64,000 nt of DNA. Source: Vermamoeba vermiformis. Taxonomy: Eukaryota > Tubulinea > Echinamoebida. Positions within the stretch are counted from its first letter, which is position 1; each line of letters starts with the position of its first letter. The notes beneath the pieces were generated by a model. It made no database searches, was not told where the DNA came from, and saw only the letters and a program-made list of their open reading frames with translations. Shown here one piece after another: positions 27,442 to 39,801 of this stretch. The translations under genes and the position numbers were made by a program. The stretch lies in contig JBEWZL010000124.1 of assembly GCA_045837725.1 (NCBI GenBank), forward strand, positions 558,001 through 622,000. Reading direction: 5' to 3'.

Positions 27442-30337
27442 TTACTCCTTTTTCTCGGGAGTAACGTCGAGTTTGGCGTTAGTAACGTCAATATAATTTA
27501 CAAGACCACGATCAGGCAAGTTTTCGGTCGGGGCGTTCGGATCGAGTTTGGTCTCGGTTGGTACTGGTACCTCGGCCTCCTTAGACTTAGGCTCCTTGGC
27601 TTAGGCTCCTTAGGCTCCTTAGGCCCCTTAGGCTTAGGCTCCTTAGGCTTTTCCTCTTCTTCGTCTCCCCAATTTCCACAGCTTTCTTCGGTCTTTTTCT
27701 CTTTCTTGGGTGCATCCGAGACCAAGTACTGGTAGTAGTGGCGACCAGCGGTGAGAGGCATCTTCAATGTATTGGTCTTGAGTTCAGAAGACCAAGGCAT
27801 GTTAACAGGACGCCAGTTGGTGAACGAGGCAGTGAGCGAGACCCTCTTGCCTTGTTCAGACTTGTAAGCAAACGTAACGGCTTTAGGCTCCTAAAATAAA
27901 CCACGTAAGCAACTATAACACGCATTAAAAATCAGATCTGGTACTTACCTCGAAGGTTTGGCTTTCCAAGGCCAAGAGACCGAGCCACGAGTCAACTTTG
28001 GTCAAGTCAGGTCGCGTCAAGTTCAATCTGAACTGCAAGGGCTTCAAATCGAACTCAGGCTTGATCGCCTCGCGGACCATCTGACCAGGCTTCTTAGGAT
28101 CGCGCAAGAACGAGACGTACACGAGCTTGCAGTCAGGCGCGACCTCCTCGCGGTACTTCTTGAACAGCGCGTTGAAGCGATAGCCGTGCGCACTGCCGTT
28201 CTCTTCTTCGTCCGTGACCATGAACACGAACTTCAAGGGGATCTTGCGCTCGTAGTACTTCCACAAGCCGATCGCGTTGTGGGTCGAGCCACGAGTCCTC
28301 ACCTTCTCAGCGACTTCGAGAACTTGCGCCACGTTACGTGGGATACAAGGAGGCTTGATGACTTTGTTGTCGAAGAAGACCAGATCTGCGTTGGAGACCG
28401 CGCAGACGATCGAACTGAGAATAGTCGACGTCTTGATAGCAACTTGCATGCTACCAGAAGCGTCACCAATAACACACGCGGGCGGTGAGATTGGGACGTT
28501 CAAGCCCGAGAGCTTCTTCTGAGCAATGGTCAACAAGTTGTCGTAGAACAACTGGCCCTTCTTGCTCTCTTTGAAGTACAAGACACGCTCCATAATCTTG
28601 CCGTAGGACAGCTTAGGGAAATCACCGTACGCGAAGCGACTAATAAGTAGGGTTAGTTTAGAATTAATATGAATGTAATTGATTGCGCGTTGAGACTTAC
28701 TTAGCGATGATTTTGTCACCTTCGTCGCCAATGTGAAGCTCGTCGTACCACCACAACACGATGTCAATCGTCTCGTAGGTCAAGACAGCACGACGAATGC
28801 GCTTCGAGAGCTTAGTGCGCTTAGGCAAAGGCTTGCTGACCTTCTTTTTCTTGGGCTTCTCGGCCACAACAACTGCACCAGGTTCAGGAACGGGGTTGGG
28901 CACTGGTGCCTCGCCAACAGGTTGTGCAGTCGGTGTTGCTGCAACGACAGGCGTGGCCGCTGTGGCTGCCTTTTTCGCCTTCCTGTTCTTTCTGTTGTTC
29001 TTCTTGTGCTTCTTGGCCTTTTCTTTAGCAGCAGCGGCCTCTGCATTGACAGCCTTGGGTGCGCGAGGAATAACAGCTCCACCACGACCTCCGCCTCGTC
29101 CTCCGCGGCCTCCTCGACCGCCACGTGCTCCGCGAGCAACAGCTCCACCACGTGCTCCACCACGACCTCCACCTCGTCCTCCGCGGGGTGCAGCAGCGGG
29201 TCTGCGGGCAGGTTTTTTCTCGTCGTCTTCGTCCTTATCCTTGTCCGTACCTGCCAAGAAAACGCGTCGCAAAAGCGAATAAGGCACGTTACGACGACGC
29301 AACAAATCAACCAGCTCGCGCGTACTGAGCTTTTTCAAGTCAGTGCACTCGCCTAGAACGGTGTCTTTCCACTGATCGGCTTTGTCGGTACGATCGAAGA
29401 CGTAGTCCAAGAACCAAGTGTGCTGGAAGTCTGTGGGCTTCAAGTGCACTAAATCAGCCAAGTCTTTCCAAGGCTGTTTTGGCATGCACAAAGCATAGAA
29501 TTCGAGCTCGTGCTTGGGGATCGAGGCAGTCCACCGAGCTGAAAATATTTGAGTATTTCAGGAGTATAAGAAAATGCATAATTGTATAATAATTACCTGC
29601 CCAACGAGAAACGGATCCACTAACGGAACCAATTGGCACTTTTTCCTTCTCGATTAAACTGTTCAATAAAGTCTTGACTGGCGCGATCTCGCTCGGGGCA
29701 GCTATAACATCGTTAATTATTGCTTCTTAATTATGAAATTATTATAGAACGTACCTTTTCGTTGCTGTAAGCGAAGCAGTTTCTTTTCAAGGGCCTTGAT
29801 CCTCCTTCGCGTGTCAAGGACTGAAAGTGCTTTAGTAACTTCGGCAATACCGAACGTGTTCGATAGAGTGAAGTTATATGAGCTGCGTGACACCAACTTG
29901 TTGGCTAACTCGTGATTGTGCATGGCAAGACTAAGATCCAGATGAGAAAAAGCGTGGAAAGATTAAAATGACCGTAAAAAATCAATTTATTTATGGATAA
30001 ATAGTCCTTAACTACTCGTATTAAGTGTTATTGATCAAAATATTCGCTAAAGGTTAGCGGTTCAGAAATGAAATTTAATTTCGAGATCCCGCGTGATTAA
30101 TCCTTACCTAGCAGCTAGTACTCGTGCCTTAGTTCCCAATGATAGATCGACATTGTTGTTCAATATTCGGTTAAGCATTTGAGCGTATTCATTGGGATAA
30201 GTCTTCATTGCCTCGATGTGATCGGCAAACAGTTTCTCTTTTTGATTGAGGCCATCGTTAATAAATAACCCCCTAATATCCGCAAAACTAGCGGGAGGAG
30301 GTTGAGTAATATTAATCGTGGCTGTATTGTTTTCCAT
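27442..30337 (-). CDS. TROVE-like/vWA RNA-binding protein with RGG box and CBM48-like C-terminal domain
   Basis: The exon chain starts at 30337 (MENNTATINITQPPP). It runs through a helical-repeat region (TKARVLAA, then SLAMHNHELANKLV, then WKDLADLVHLKP) that resembles the TROVE ring of Ro60. A long RGG/RGR box lies near the middle, followed by a Lys-rich and Ala/Pro-rich linker. A vWA domain comes next, with MIDAS motif GDASGSM, then TRGSTHNA and FMVTDEEENGS. The last exons add a strand-rich CBM48/AMPK-beta-like domain (KRVSLTASFTNWRPVNMPW, then GRHYYQYLVSD) and a Lys-Glu-Pro tail. TROVE-vWA proteins bind misfolded or Y-type RNA. In the KEPKPK repeats near 27600 one base seems to be missing. 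The other frame then continues to a clean end (LDVTPEKKE) at 27442, so this is probably slippage or an assembly error. Confidence 0.8.
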
Positions 30338-30501
30338 TTGTGTGTGGAACTTTTGAATAAGATATTCTTTACAATAATTACTATTTAAAGCACCACAAAG
30401 TGCGCAAAACTGAGAAATTTGTCTGAACGACACGTCAATGTTGCTGGCATAATTGTCCCTCACGTAGAAAAGTAGATCTTCGGTTTTTTTACCCCGAATC
30501 C
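30338..30501. promoter_or_regulatory. Divergent promoter, TROVE/vWA gene and SET gene
   Basis: Only 164 bp separate the two start codons, so both promoters must lie here or overlap the opposite 5' UTR. On the minus strand the TROVE frame stays open upstream to 30571, which makes the start choice less certain. MENNTATIN at 30337 was preferred because the SET gene's first exon lies within that open stretch. Confidence 0.45.
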
Positions 30502-32293
30502 ATGTCCGTAAGTCACTATAATATTTTTGCAACACCAATATCTTTACTATAACGTTCCTAAAACCTTTCACATAGAATTTAAATCTTGTAATAATTTGGT
30601 GTCAATTTATTTACATTTTTTATTATTGACAGGGTAGAAAAAGGCGTGCATCCGAACCAGAGCCGCCACCAGCTAAGAAAATTAAATTAACAATTACTCC
30701 TGAGGCCGCAGCAGATAAAGACAACTTTAAACTGATCAGATCCCTTGACCGGAACGCACTAAAACCTGAAACAATTGCTGCTTTGAATAGGCACAACTAT
30801 GATCCATTTGCTAAGGAGCCCCAAGGTACTTACTATACTTAATAAATATGAAACATTATTGATTAATATAATTCCGTTCAGTGAAAGATATAATCCGAAG
30901 CGGATCCATTAGCTCCAAGTGCGAGCTTGTCGAATCAGAAGGCACCAAACGGCCCTATAAAATCGTTGCCAAGGCGAATATAGCCAAGGAAGAATGTGTA
31001 GGCGTTTATATGGGCACTTTGATTGAAGAGAGCAGATGCATAGGTACGTTAACCCGAACAAACATTAAGCTTTACTTTTTTGTCCTAATTGTGCCGAATA
31101 GAAAAAAATATGTGGCAGTATAATATACCAGCCGGACGGTTTCCTAAGAAGACAAGAATACCGTCATTAGTCCTTGACGGTTCAAAATCTGCAAATGAAA
31201 CGAGATTCTTCCACAACTCTGAGTGGTACAACAAAGCTCGTAAGTGAAAAATAATAGCATTATATTAATTTAATTAACGATTATTCTCGCAGCTAATATT
31301 TTACAAGTAATTGTATGGGATGTCGCGACACATCTGCCACACATAATTTTTCGTGCGATCCGCGACATTGAAGCTGGAGAAGATTTACTGCTGTTTTGGA
31401 ACGTACATGAGTCACCACAGCCTGAAGACAATAATACCAACCAATCGGATCCGACTAACAAGGAACGCGATCAGAGCAACCAAGAAGAGTCTTCCGAAGA
31501 AAATGAGAAACAACGTGCTGCAAAATTGAAACGTCAGGCAGAAGCGGAGAAAAAACGTCAAGAAGCAGCTGCCAAGAAAAAGCAAGAAGTCGAGAAAAAA
31601 CGAGCCGAACAAGAACTAGCACGATTAAAACAAGCAGAAGTTGATAAGAAACGACAAGAAGAAGAGAAGAAAATATTAGAAGAAAAGAAGAAACTTGACG
31701 AAGCAGCTGAAAAGAAGAAACAAGAAGCTGAAAAGAGACAAAAATTACAAGACGCGGTTAGAGAAACAAAACAAAAGCAAAATGAAGAAGCTGAAAAAAG
31801 AAAAGCTGAAATCGCACAGAAAAAGAAAGAAGCTGAAAAAAAGCGATTAGAAGAGAAGCGTAGAGCCGAACAAATAGCTAAAACAAAACGAGAGTTAGAA
31901 GAGGCCGAAAAACGGATCGAGAAGATCCGACAAAAGAAAGAAGAAGAAGCGAAGAGAAGAGCAGACGCAGAAAGAAAATTGCAAGAAGAAGTTTCCAATG
32001 GATTAACTTCAAAGAAAGCACAGTATGGAATTGTTAAAGTAATACCGAAACATACGACAAATTTGCTCAGATCGCACCAAGATGATGACCTGGACGACGA
32101 AGAGCTTGAAATTGAACCAGTAGAGATATCCAAGCCAATGACGGAGATTAATTTCTTCTCAGAAGAGCCTGTCATTAATAATTCTAGTAATTATAATTCA
32201 AGTCCGACGAAATCTCAAATCAACTCGACAATGGACATCTCATTTGACTTGAATGCAATAGTGTTATCAGATGAAGAGGAGGAGGTAGTGTAA
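30502..32293 (+). CDS. SET-domain protein with long charged coiled coil
   Basis: The gene starts with a six-base coding exon (ATG TCC, 30502-30507), then 30633 onward (GRKRRASEPEPPPAKK, a nuclear-localisation-like segment). The SET domain is split over three exons. It has KIVAKANIAKEECVGVYMGT, a LVLDGSKSANETRFFHNSEW block in place of the NHSC motif, and IRDIEAGEDLLLFWN. A glutamate/lysine/alanine-rich coiled coil of about 170 residues follows, then an acidic tail. SET domains methylate lysines of histones or other proteins using S-adenosylmethionine. Catalytic residues are only partly conserved and the pre-SET and post-SET cysteines are absent, so activity is uncertain. The gene converges with FAM151, 36 bp apart. 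Confidence 0.8.
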
Positions 32294-32329
32294 TATAGTA
32301 AATAAATAGAGGTTGTTTTACTTCAATTT

Positions 32330-33545
32330 TTAGTAGATCCAGAACGGCTTTACACCAGGCTCGTACGTGATCTGATTATAGAATCCCTTCATCGGATTGA
32401 GATTAGCGTACATCCAATCACGTGTAGCCCAATCAAGCGGAGTTACGCTCGATACTAAGAGCACGTGATTAGGATCGTCGGTAATAACGCGCATCCACTT
32501 CCATGAACCTACGAGCAAATCCAATTAATATTTATACCTTCAAATTCTGATAAAAATAGCTACTTACGAATGATCGAATGTACTTCTACTTCAAGAGTGA
32601 CCATTTCGTTCGGTTTCAGGTAATATCGGTCAGCGTAGTACAACATATCATTGACTTGTTGTTGCGTGAATTCAAGACGCGATTCATTCATGCCAGTGGT
32701 CCAGCCAAGCGACAAGAACGCACTTGGCAACATCTCACGGCACTTGCGAATGAACCAATCCGGATCGAACTTCGCGGGAATGCCACCTTCGGCACCGACG
32801 TAAGTAAGCTTCAATTATTACTAAATATGGTAATAAGGGACTTACCAGGGCCTTGCATGACTTTAGCACCGAGCCAAATAGGCATTGAGCTGATGTTTCT
32901 AAAATTTGAAAGCAGATGCAGCACGGGTGTCACGTCGGTAGGCTCGTGGAATCGAAGATAGATGCCTTTGCGTGTGACATTTGAACGGTAATTCATAATG
33001 CGGGACACGGCATCGACAAAAGTGATATTATTGACCATGTTATAGTGCTCATCTAACAGCACCACAGCTCCGCTATGTGTCGATCCGACATTGAATTGAA
33101 CCACTTGCAGAGATGAATCATTTAAAGCTCGCACAAGCTGTGATGGCGATGTAATAATATTGGTGAAATTAACTTCGGTAGTTGAATCCAATTCAAAGTA
33201 GTCGAGTAATGTCGCAACCTCTGGATGTGGCTTTGGATCTTGGATTCGGAAAATGTTAATAACAAGAATTGGGTTATTTAATAAATATTAAAATTTACCT
33301 GAGTGCACTGTAGCAAAAATAGCCGTAAAAGTAAAAAAGAAAGCTATGATCAGCCCACCAATTAAAGATAAATACACCTTCTCTTTGTATGTGCTAAAAT
33401 ATAATTCGGTTAATAAATATAATATTTCCACAATAAATATTTGCTGAATAAGCTGTAATGAATTTTCAGATCAAGTCCAACGGTTATTTGAAAATAGATG
33501 CAAGACATACTAAGGGTCTGGCCTGCGCGGTTGACTAAATTCCAT
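32330..33545 (-). CDS. FAM151/menorin-family (DUF2181) membrane-anchored protein
   Basis: About five exons. Exon 1 (from 33545) reads MEFSQPRRPDPY. Exon 2 supplies a single membrane span (SLIGGLIIAFFFTFTAIFA), so this is a type II or signal-anchored protein. The ectodomain matches FAM151: SPSQLVRALN, VVQFNVGSTHSGAVVLLDEH, RKGIYLRFHEPTDVTPVL, MPIWLGAKVMQGPG, then FIRKCREMLPSAFLSLGWTT and a C-terminal VITDDPNHVLLVSSVTP. The family shares the TIM-barrel fold of glycerophosphodiester phosphodiesterases. Menorin shapes neuron branches in worms and FAM151B is needed for photoreceptors. Biochemical activity is not established. Several Asn-x-Ser/Thr sites fit a glycosylated, lumenal or extracellular domain. 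Confidence 0.85.
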
Positions 33546-33804
33546 TATGGATATTTAATAATAAATAAATATGTGTTATTTAACTATGTACAAATTGAAC
33601 AATATGAAAACTAATGTCAAACGCACTTTTTGATCTGAAAATTGTTTAGCACGTGTCTTGTTTTGCTCCCGAAAGAAGAACAACAGCTCATAATATTATT
33701 AAATACCGAGCTTTACCCAAACAATACATTACGGGGAGTAATCCTTTTCGAACCGAAAGACAGTCGATCGAGCAATCGTCGAATAATTAAATGATGTCCA
33801 GCAA

Positions 33805-36680
33805 ATGAATGAGCCTCATCATCCTCCTAGTCAAGAAATAGACGTACAACTTGTTCGAGAGATAGGCGAAAAAGTATATACGTATCTTGAAGAGTAAGAA
33901 TTAGAATTCGGAGTACTTCCCAATCCAACTCAGATCAGCGCATTTATGTTTATTAATATTTTTAAAATAGAATCCATAAAGGAAAATTCGATCAGGAATC
34001 ATTTCCTGAGTTAGAAGTCTTATTATTATGGATAAATGAACGACATCTGACTGTTGCGCAAACAAGCGCTTTACTCGATGCTCTAATGATGAAAAGTGAG
34101 TAATTTTAATCGCAATATAGCAAGAATAAGGCTTATAGATCATTCAAAAAATCAAATAAAATTTTTTTAAACGGTATCCCAATAATATCTTTTACGTCAA
34201 CAAAATAAATCATAATAATTAACAAGAATAAATATTAAATCACAGTTGTATATCTGACTTATAATTATGTTCGCAGAAAGAGGCTCAATTCGTGTTCTTT
34301 TCCCGCACCTATTTACGGTTCCACTCGTGACAGTAAGTAAAACTACGACTATAACTATATTTACTATTATCGAGTATCAATATAATACCTATTAATAGTA
34401 AAGTCACAATATTGCATTAATTCTGAACGAATATATTTGACCCTCGCTAACCAGTACTTTGCGGCGCTTGTGTAGGTCTCGAAATTTCATTTAGATTTCG
34501 ATAAACCGGCTGGCACGAAGCTACCCGTGTTCCAACAGCTCTACGATCACATTACACTCACGTGCTCTGACGGCAAAGTCGAATTTGCTTTTGAAAACAT
34601 TCAGAGTCCGCACATGGCTTACACGCTGCATTTTATTCCTGAACACGTGGTCGTACGAAAAGTACGTTAAATTCATATTCTTAATTATCATTATCTATTT
34701 ATTGGCACAGCCAGAATCGAGGTGAAGTTTTTTCATTGTCTCCTAATGACGTGATGTATTTTTAGGATCCGGTTGTAGTCCAAGTACGATTATTTCTTAA
34801 AAGCACAACAAAACAACGGCGAGTGTTGCCCGTGCAATTTCACAGCTCAAAACTCGATTTTTCATCGCAATTGTTCCTGCGACTTGACTTCGAGTCAGAA
34901 ATGGTAGAAGAGCTTGATTACAACGAGCTTCTATTCCAAGACGTCATAGGCGAGGGCAGCTATGGTCGCGTAAGTTTATATAAAAATCTGTGTATTTGTA
35001 ATTGTCCTAATGAATCGTTTTTCAGGTATGGCGCGCACGTTGGCGTGGAGATTTAGTTGCTTTAAAAGAATTCAAATTTGAACCTGACTTTGAAAAAGAA
35101 CGTTTTATATCAAGGTAATTCATCCCTATTCTTAAATCAGTAATTCCTATAATTCTACTTTGTTCTGAATAAAATTTAAGGATCGAGATCTTTTCTAATT
35201 TTTATAACAACAGGCTCCTTCCAGGACATCCTAATGTTGTTAAATATATCGGCGCATGCACTTCACCGCCACAACCAGCATCACCATGTATAGTCACTGA
35301 ATTCATTCCCGGCAAAAGGTACGTGGCCACATCCAGAGTTGACGCCCTTGTGGCATATTTACAAGCCTTACTAACGCCTTCTAATATTAGTCTCGATCAT
35401 TACTATGGCGAGAACAATCCCTTGCCATTAGAAATATGTATAGAAGTAGCGATTGAGATCTGCCGTGGAATGAGTTTTCTGCATCAAAGCAGCTTTTTGC
35501 ATTTGGATCTCAAACCTCAAAATCTTCTTGTAGTCTCATTAGATATGACTACAGTAAGCTAATATTACACATATTTACAAATTAACTAACAATCTTAATC
35601 AGCCTGCTCCTCACATTAAGATCGCGGATTTCGGCGTCAGTCGATTATTAGGACAAAGACTAAGCAGAGCTAGTAAGTATACAATAATACTTATATATTC
35701 GTTATTACCAGTATATAATATGAAATATTTTAGCTGTTCAAGGAAGTCCGATCTACCAAGCACCAGAAGTTTTTTCGGATTTCGCTTTGACGAGGCCAGC
35801 GGACGTTTACAGTTTTGCCGTAACATTATGGGAAATGACTACTGGTCTCAAGCCATTCGATAAGCACTCACATTTGGATTATTTCAAGTTTTTGGACATG
35901 CGTGCATCAGGCGAGTTACCAGGCCCAATTCCGGCTAATAACCCGCTCAAGGACATCTTGAATCAATGTCTCGATCCCAAACCTGAAAACAGACCGTCGT
36001 TCTCAGAATTAATCAACCAATTAGAAGCTATAAAACAAAAACCTGCGCCCAGCTGGCGTGCGTCAAGTGTGCAGCGTCACTCGATCCAGAAAGTTTATCT
36101 GCGACATTTGCAAGACTTTGAAGAAGCGAAGAAAAAGGCTCTATCAGCTCCTAATAATACAAATGTTAAGCCAGAGAAGGTTGCGAACAAATTTCAAGTC
36201 GGCGAAGACGTTAAACAGATCTTCCAGCGGATGCGGGTAAACGAAGACGAAAGCGACTACGCAGTGTTTGAATATGACGACACGAACTCGTTGAAAGTTT
36301 CTACGAGCGCTAAAGATGGAATGGAAGGTCAGTACAATTAATTTTCTGGAAAGTGATGTTCGATCGAGATCTAACTTTCGTACTTAGGTCTCAAAAAATA
36401 CTTACAAGAACGAGAAAATCAACGACTATATGTTTACTATCGCGCAAGGTTTACAGACGAGTATTCGAGCCAATACAAGTTTGTATTCATTACCTGGGTC
36501 ACTGAAAAGGTCCCTGCCTTCAAACGCGCATTTGTTTCTACGGACAAAGCCATCGTTAAACAAGTCGTTAAAGACTTTACGCTAGAATTATTTATTAGTA
36601 GCACTGATGAGCTTGATGAAGGCAAAATTGTACAGAAAGTCAAAGACATGTCAAATAATAACACCAATATTTCAATGTAA
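33805..36680 (+). CDS. TKL-type protein kinase fused to a C-terminal coactosin/ADF-H domain
   Basis: About ten exons, starting MNEPHHPPSQEIDVQL. An N-terminal region of roughly 230 residues is unassigned, with helical then beta-rich character. It is followed by a kinase domain: glycine loop IGEGSYGRVWRA, VALKEF with the ATP Lys, HLDLKPQNLL catalytic loop (Leu in place of Arg in HRD), IADFGVSR, SPIYQAPEVF, then DVYSFAVTLWEM. That is the tyrosine-kinase-like group. The last exon adds an ADF-H domain of the coactosin kind: SDYAVFEYDD, GLKKYLQERE, FVFITWVTEKVPAFKRAFVS, ELFISSTDEL. Coactosin binds F-actin and protects it from capping. The fused protein may therefore phosphorylate targets at actin filaments, which is inference. 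All core kinase residues except the HRD Arg are present. Confidence 0.88.
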
Positions 36681-36814
36681 AAATAAACAATACACCGTTA
36701 TTTATTATTGTAATTAAACTTGACTGCAACTCACAATAATTGATAAACAATAATTACTTCGGTCAAAAAAATTCGTAGTAATTCACAACAAGCACAGTTT
36801 ACGATAATAGTTTT

Positions 36815-38099
36815 TTATGGAGACCACTCAGCGTATTTGAAGCCGCATTCGCTCTTTGCCAAGCGAGTATTTCCATCGACATAACCAGTACGGCAAGCGA
36901 AGAAGTACAGTCTGCCATTATCGTAACCGACTGCTTGATGCAATCGCGCGTTGTCAGGCGATGCTTGAACGAACTTTGTAACGAACTGCCACGAATTATC
37001 ATTTTGCCTTTTGAGCACGAAAGCAGATCCACCGTTCTGAACTCGGGTAAAGTTGTAGTTGTCGTACGGAGCAGAGACAATAACAGTATTATCATCAATA
37101 TATAACAAGTCGTATCCTAATCCACCACTCGGCTTCAAATCACTTCCCATATCCTCTTGCCCAATGCTCGTCGTTACCACCCACACGTCTTGTCCACCAA
37201 TTCCGTACTGAAGGGCCAATACGTTGGAACTCTCATATTGATGAGCATTAATATAATTTGGGGTTGTTGCAGCCACCAGTGACAGATCGCCAGTGTACAC
37301 CAGGGGATTGCCAAATTGGTAGCGACCACTCGTGGAGAATGAAGCAGTGACGTTCCAAGAATAGTCAGGCTGGCGTATGGCAATGGAGGTAGTAGAGGGG
37401 CTATATAACACCACCCAATCTTCGTTGATGCTAACGCTGGATCCGAGCGCATCTTGAGACGCAATTTCTTGCCATTCGCCATTCACTTTCCCATACGTAA
37501 GGAGATTTCCGGTATCACTACTAGGCCAAACAATAGTATCATCTTTCATTACTCGTGCACGGTCGCTAGTAAAAGCAGTAACGTTTCGTACGCCAATAAC
37601 GTTGCGCGATCCGTCGACTTCGAAAACAGTTTGGAGGCACAGGAATATCTTGCCGTTGGTAGTGGCTCTTCTATGAATATATCCAATGGACCAGGCACAA
37701 GTAATAGGCGGTTCTACGGTGCTGTAAGTTCCATCGTTATTTTTGAAGATCAGAATGGGCGAGTAACCGTTGAGTATGATCCCCACGCCGTTCACAAACG
37801 ATGCACCGGGATAATTAGGGCGGCCAAAATAAGGATCTGGCCATTTTCCAGCTTGCCATACAGGCGTGTGGATAAAATCGCCAACAGTGATGGTCTAAAA
37901 TATTAGCTTAGAACCAAAAATGCAAATTTTCTATATTGAGGGTTGGGAAAATTTTTTTTTTATATTATATCTTTGAGTTTCATTCGAATTCATAACGAGT
38001 TATGCAAGAAAAAAAAAATTGCCTCAGATTAGTACTTACTGCAATACCAAAACAAGCGCTGAAGAAAGTAAAGATTAGAAAAACCACTGTCGTCTTCAT
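36815..38099 (-). CDS. Secreted FG-GAP/beta-propeller-like protein
   Basis: Two exons: a signal-peptide exon from 38099 (MKTTVVFLIFTFFSACFGIA) and one long exon from about 37895 to 36815. The mature part of about 350 residues is rich in Asp, Asn, Gly and aromatic strands. It has repeats resembling FG-GAP blades: NTVIVSAPYDNYN with GGSAFVLKR, GNPLVYTGDLSLVAATTPN, and YDNGRLYFFACRTG. Many NxS/T sites and paired Cys fit an extracellular glycoprotein. FG-GAP repeats form propellers that bind ligands or Ca2+ in integrin-like proteins. No membrane anchor is seen. It is head-to-head with a related gene at 38204, 104 bp away, so a shared divergent promoter is likely. Confidence 0.8.
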
Positions 38100-38203
38100 A
38101 TGTTGCTTAAGTAACAGGTTAATACAAAGATTAAAAAGTGTAAAACAGTTCCGCCTATTAATAGCAACAAAAAAAGTTAAACATTTTATTTTAATCTTTA
38201 CTC
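38100..38203. promoter_or_regulatory. Short divergent promoter of the secreted-protein pair
   Basis: A 104-bp spacer between two start codons facing apart. It is AT-rich and has no clear TATA box. Both genes encode signal-peptide proteins of similar style, so co-expression is plausible. Confidence 0.45.
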
Positions 38204-39757
38204 ATGATGAAAGCAGCAGCGCGCATTTTTCTTGCTATTTATTTGTGGAGCGTTGCGTCCGCAACCGCAGCGGATGTGCCCGTAAGTGCTGCATTGAATT
38301 AATGATTTATTTACGTTATTAATAATTCGCAAGGTTGTGTACGCTAAATATGCTAACGCTACTTACTCTGGCAATCGACCTTCTTTGGATCTATTTGGCG
38401 ACGCTCTTTTTATTGGCTGCAATCCGCCTTTTGGTAAAGCTAGCGCAATTTATGTTCCAAGATCTGATGGAACCTATCAAACAATTAACAACGTTGTTGA
38501 AAACATGCCAAATGGTACAGAGTACTGCAGAGGCCCAATTTCCTCCGAGTTTTTTTATTTCAACTCTGGAACTACCGGCAAGATCTTTTTCAACTCGCGT
38601 GTTGACGGCAACACAGTCAATTCTTTAACGGTATTCTTTACTCTCGACGAGAACTATCAACCAACAAATATCAAAGAGCTACCTATCGGTTTCAACAAAT
38701 TTCAGGCCTTGCCAACCGGAGCTATCTACGGTAGTCTGGTTGGCCTTGACTGGAGGCAGCGCCCAGGTAGTTGTTGACTTTACAAACGGCGAATGGACTT
38801 ACGAATTTGTGAACAAAACATTGCCGAAGAATGTGAGCACCACTGGAACTTGTTCTTATGGAGCCTATCAAGTGAACAGTAGAACCGTAGACAACAACCT
38901 GCAGCCTCAGGTGTACTGCATGCAGTCTGATTTGACCTGGGCCTTCATTCAACAACCTGTGTATACTGATTTGGACCAATACGACAACACTACACTAGAT
39001 TTTTATTTCAACGGTGAGGACATTATTAGCTTCACTGGCCGCAGTAAAGGTTTGGCAACTGGAGGCACACTTTATATGGGTCGATTGGATGGCACTGTGG
39101 TCACTAGTTTTAATATGATAGACTACGGTGAAAACTTCGATTATGTCCGAGAGGACACTTACTTGTGGGCTGATGATATTGTTATGGATTAACAAAGATT
39201 TGGCAGTGATGATTACCTTAGAATTGCCAAAGATATTCGATGACGTGGGAGGCCAAAGCGGCGGCAGTATCGGCATCGTGGTCCGTGACGAGAACGACAA
39301 TTGGAAACTTGGCGGAAAAATCAAGTTGGACGATACATTGCCTAATATGTATTTAAATCAAATGGGTGTGACGAAATCTTCTATTATGGCATTCGGTAAT
39401 TCGTTAATCCCTGGAAACAGAACCATCTACACGTACCCGGTGTGCTTCAAAGACCAACTTAATGTGACCTGCAAACAGAACGTTCAACTCAACAGCTACG
39501 ATCAGAACAATCCTCCCGCCCTCACTGACGCGTACTCATACGAGGACGATGGATGTGGCAAGCCTGACGTGAGTACTCAAAGCATCAACTTCGCAAATGA
39601 AGATAGCTCGGCTGTTATGCGCTTCGAACGACTTGGCGTGAAGGTCGGTCAATGCACTGTCACATTTACTTGCCCAAGACCGAAAACGTCTGTTGGTGAC
39701 CAAGGAGCAGTGCAGTTTGGTGGCATCGTTGGTCTTCTCGCTTTGATTTTTCTCTAA
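38204..39757 (+). CDS. Secreted/GPI-like cell-surface protein related to its divergent neighbour, about two frame breaks
   Basis: Exon 1 (38204 to about 38282) encodes a signal peptide (AAARIFLAIYLWSVASATA). Exon 2, from about 38333, encodes the mature protein. It begins VVYAKYANATYSGNRPSLDL, continues through TGGSAQVVVDFTNGEW and ends with a hydrophobic tail (GGIVGLLALIFL) that fits a GPI signal or membrane anchor. The style (YxxxDGT, repeated aromatic strands, NxS/T sites) recalls the propeller-like neighbour. The frame shifts by one base near 38745 and again near 39195, without introns. Amino-acid character stays coherent across both points. This fits assembly indels or a very recent pseudogene. 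Confidence 0.7.
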
Positions 39758-39801
39758 TATAATGGCCTAATTCAATAAATGATTAAAAAAATTATTTACT
39801 C

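Noticed and set aside
28733-29356. Long plus-strand ORFs opposite the RGG region (also 28797-29282)
   Set aside because: They are mirror images of the GC-rich RGG/Ala-Pro coding sequence on the minus strand and contain only Ser/Cys/Thr or Pro runs without domain features.
31558-32175. 205-codon minus-strand ORF rich in Ser and Phe
   Set aside because: Antisense of the Glu/Lys/Ala coiled coil of the SET gene; composition is entirely explained by that.
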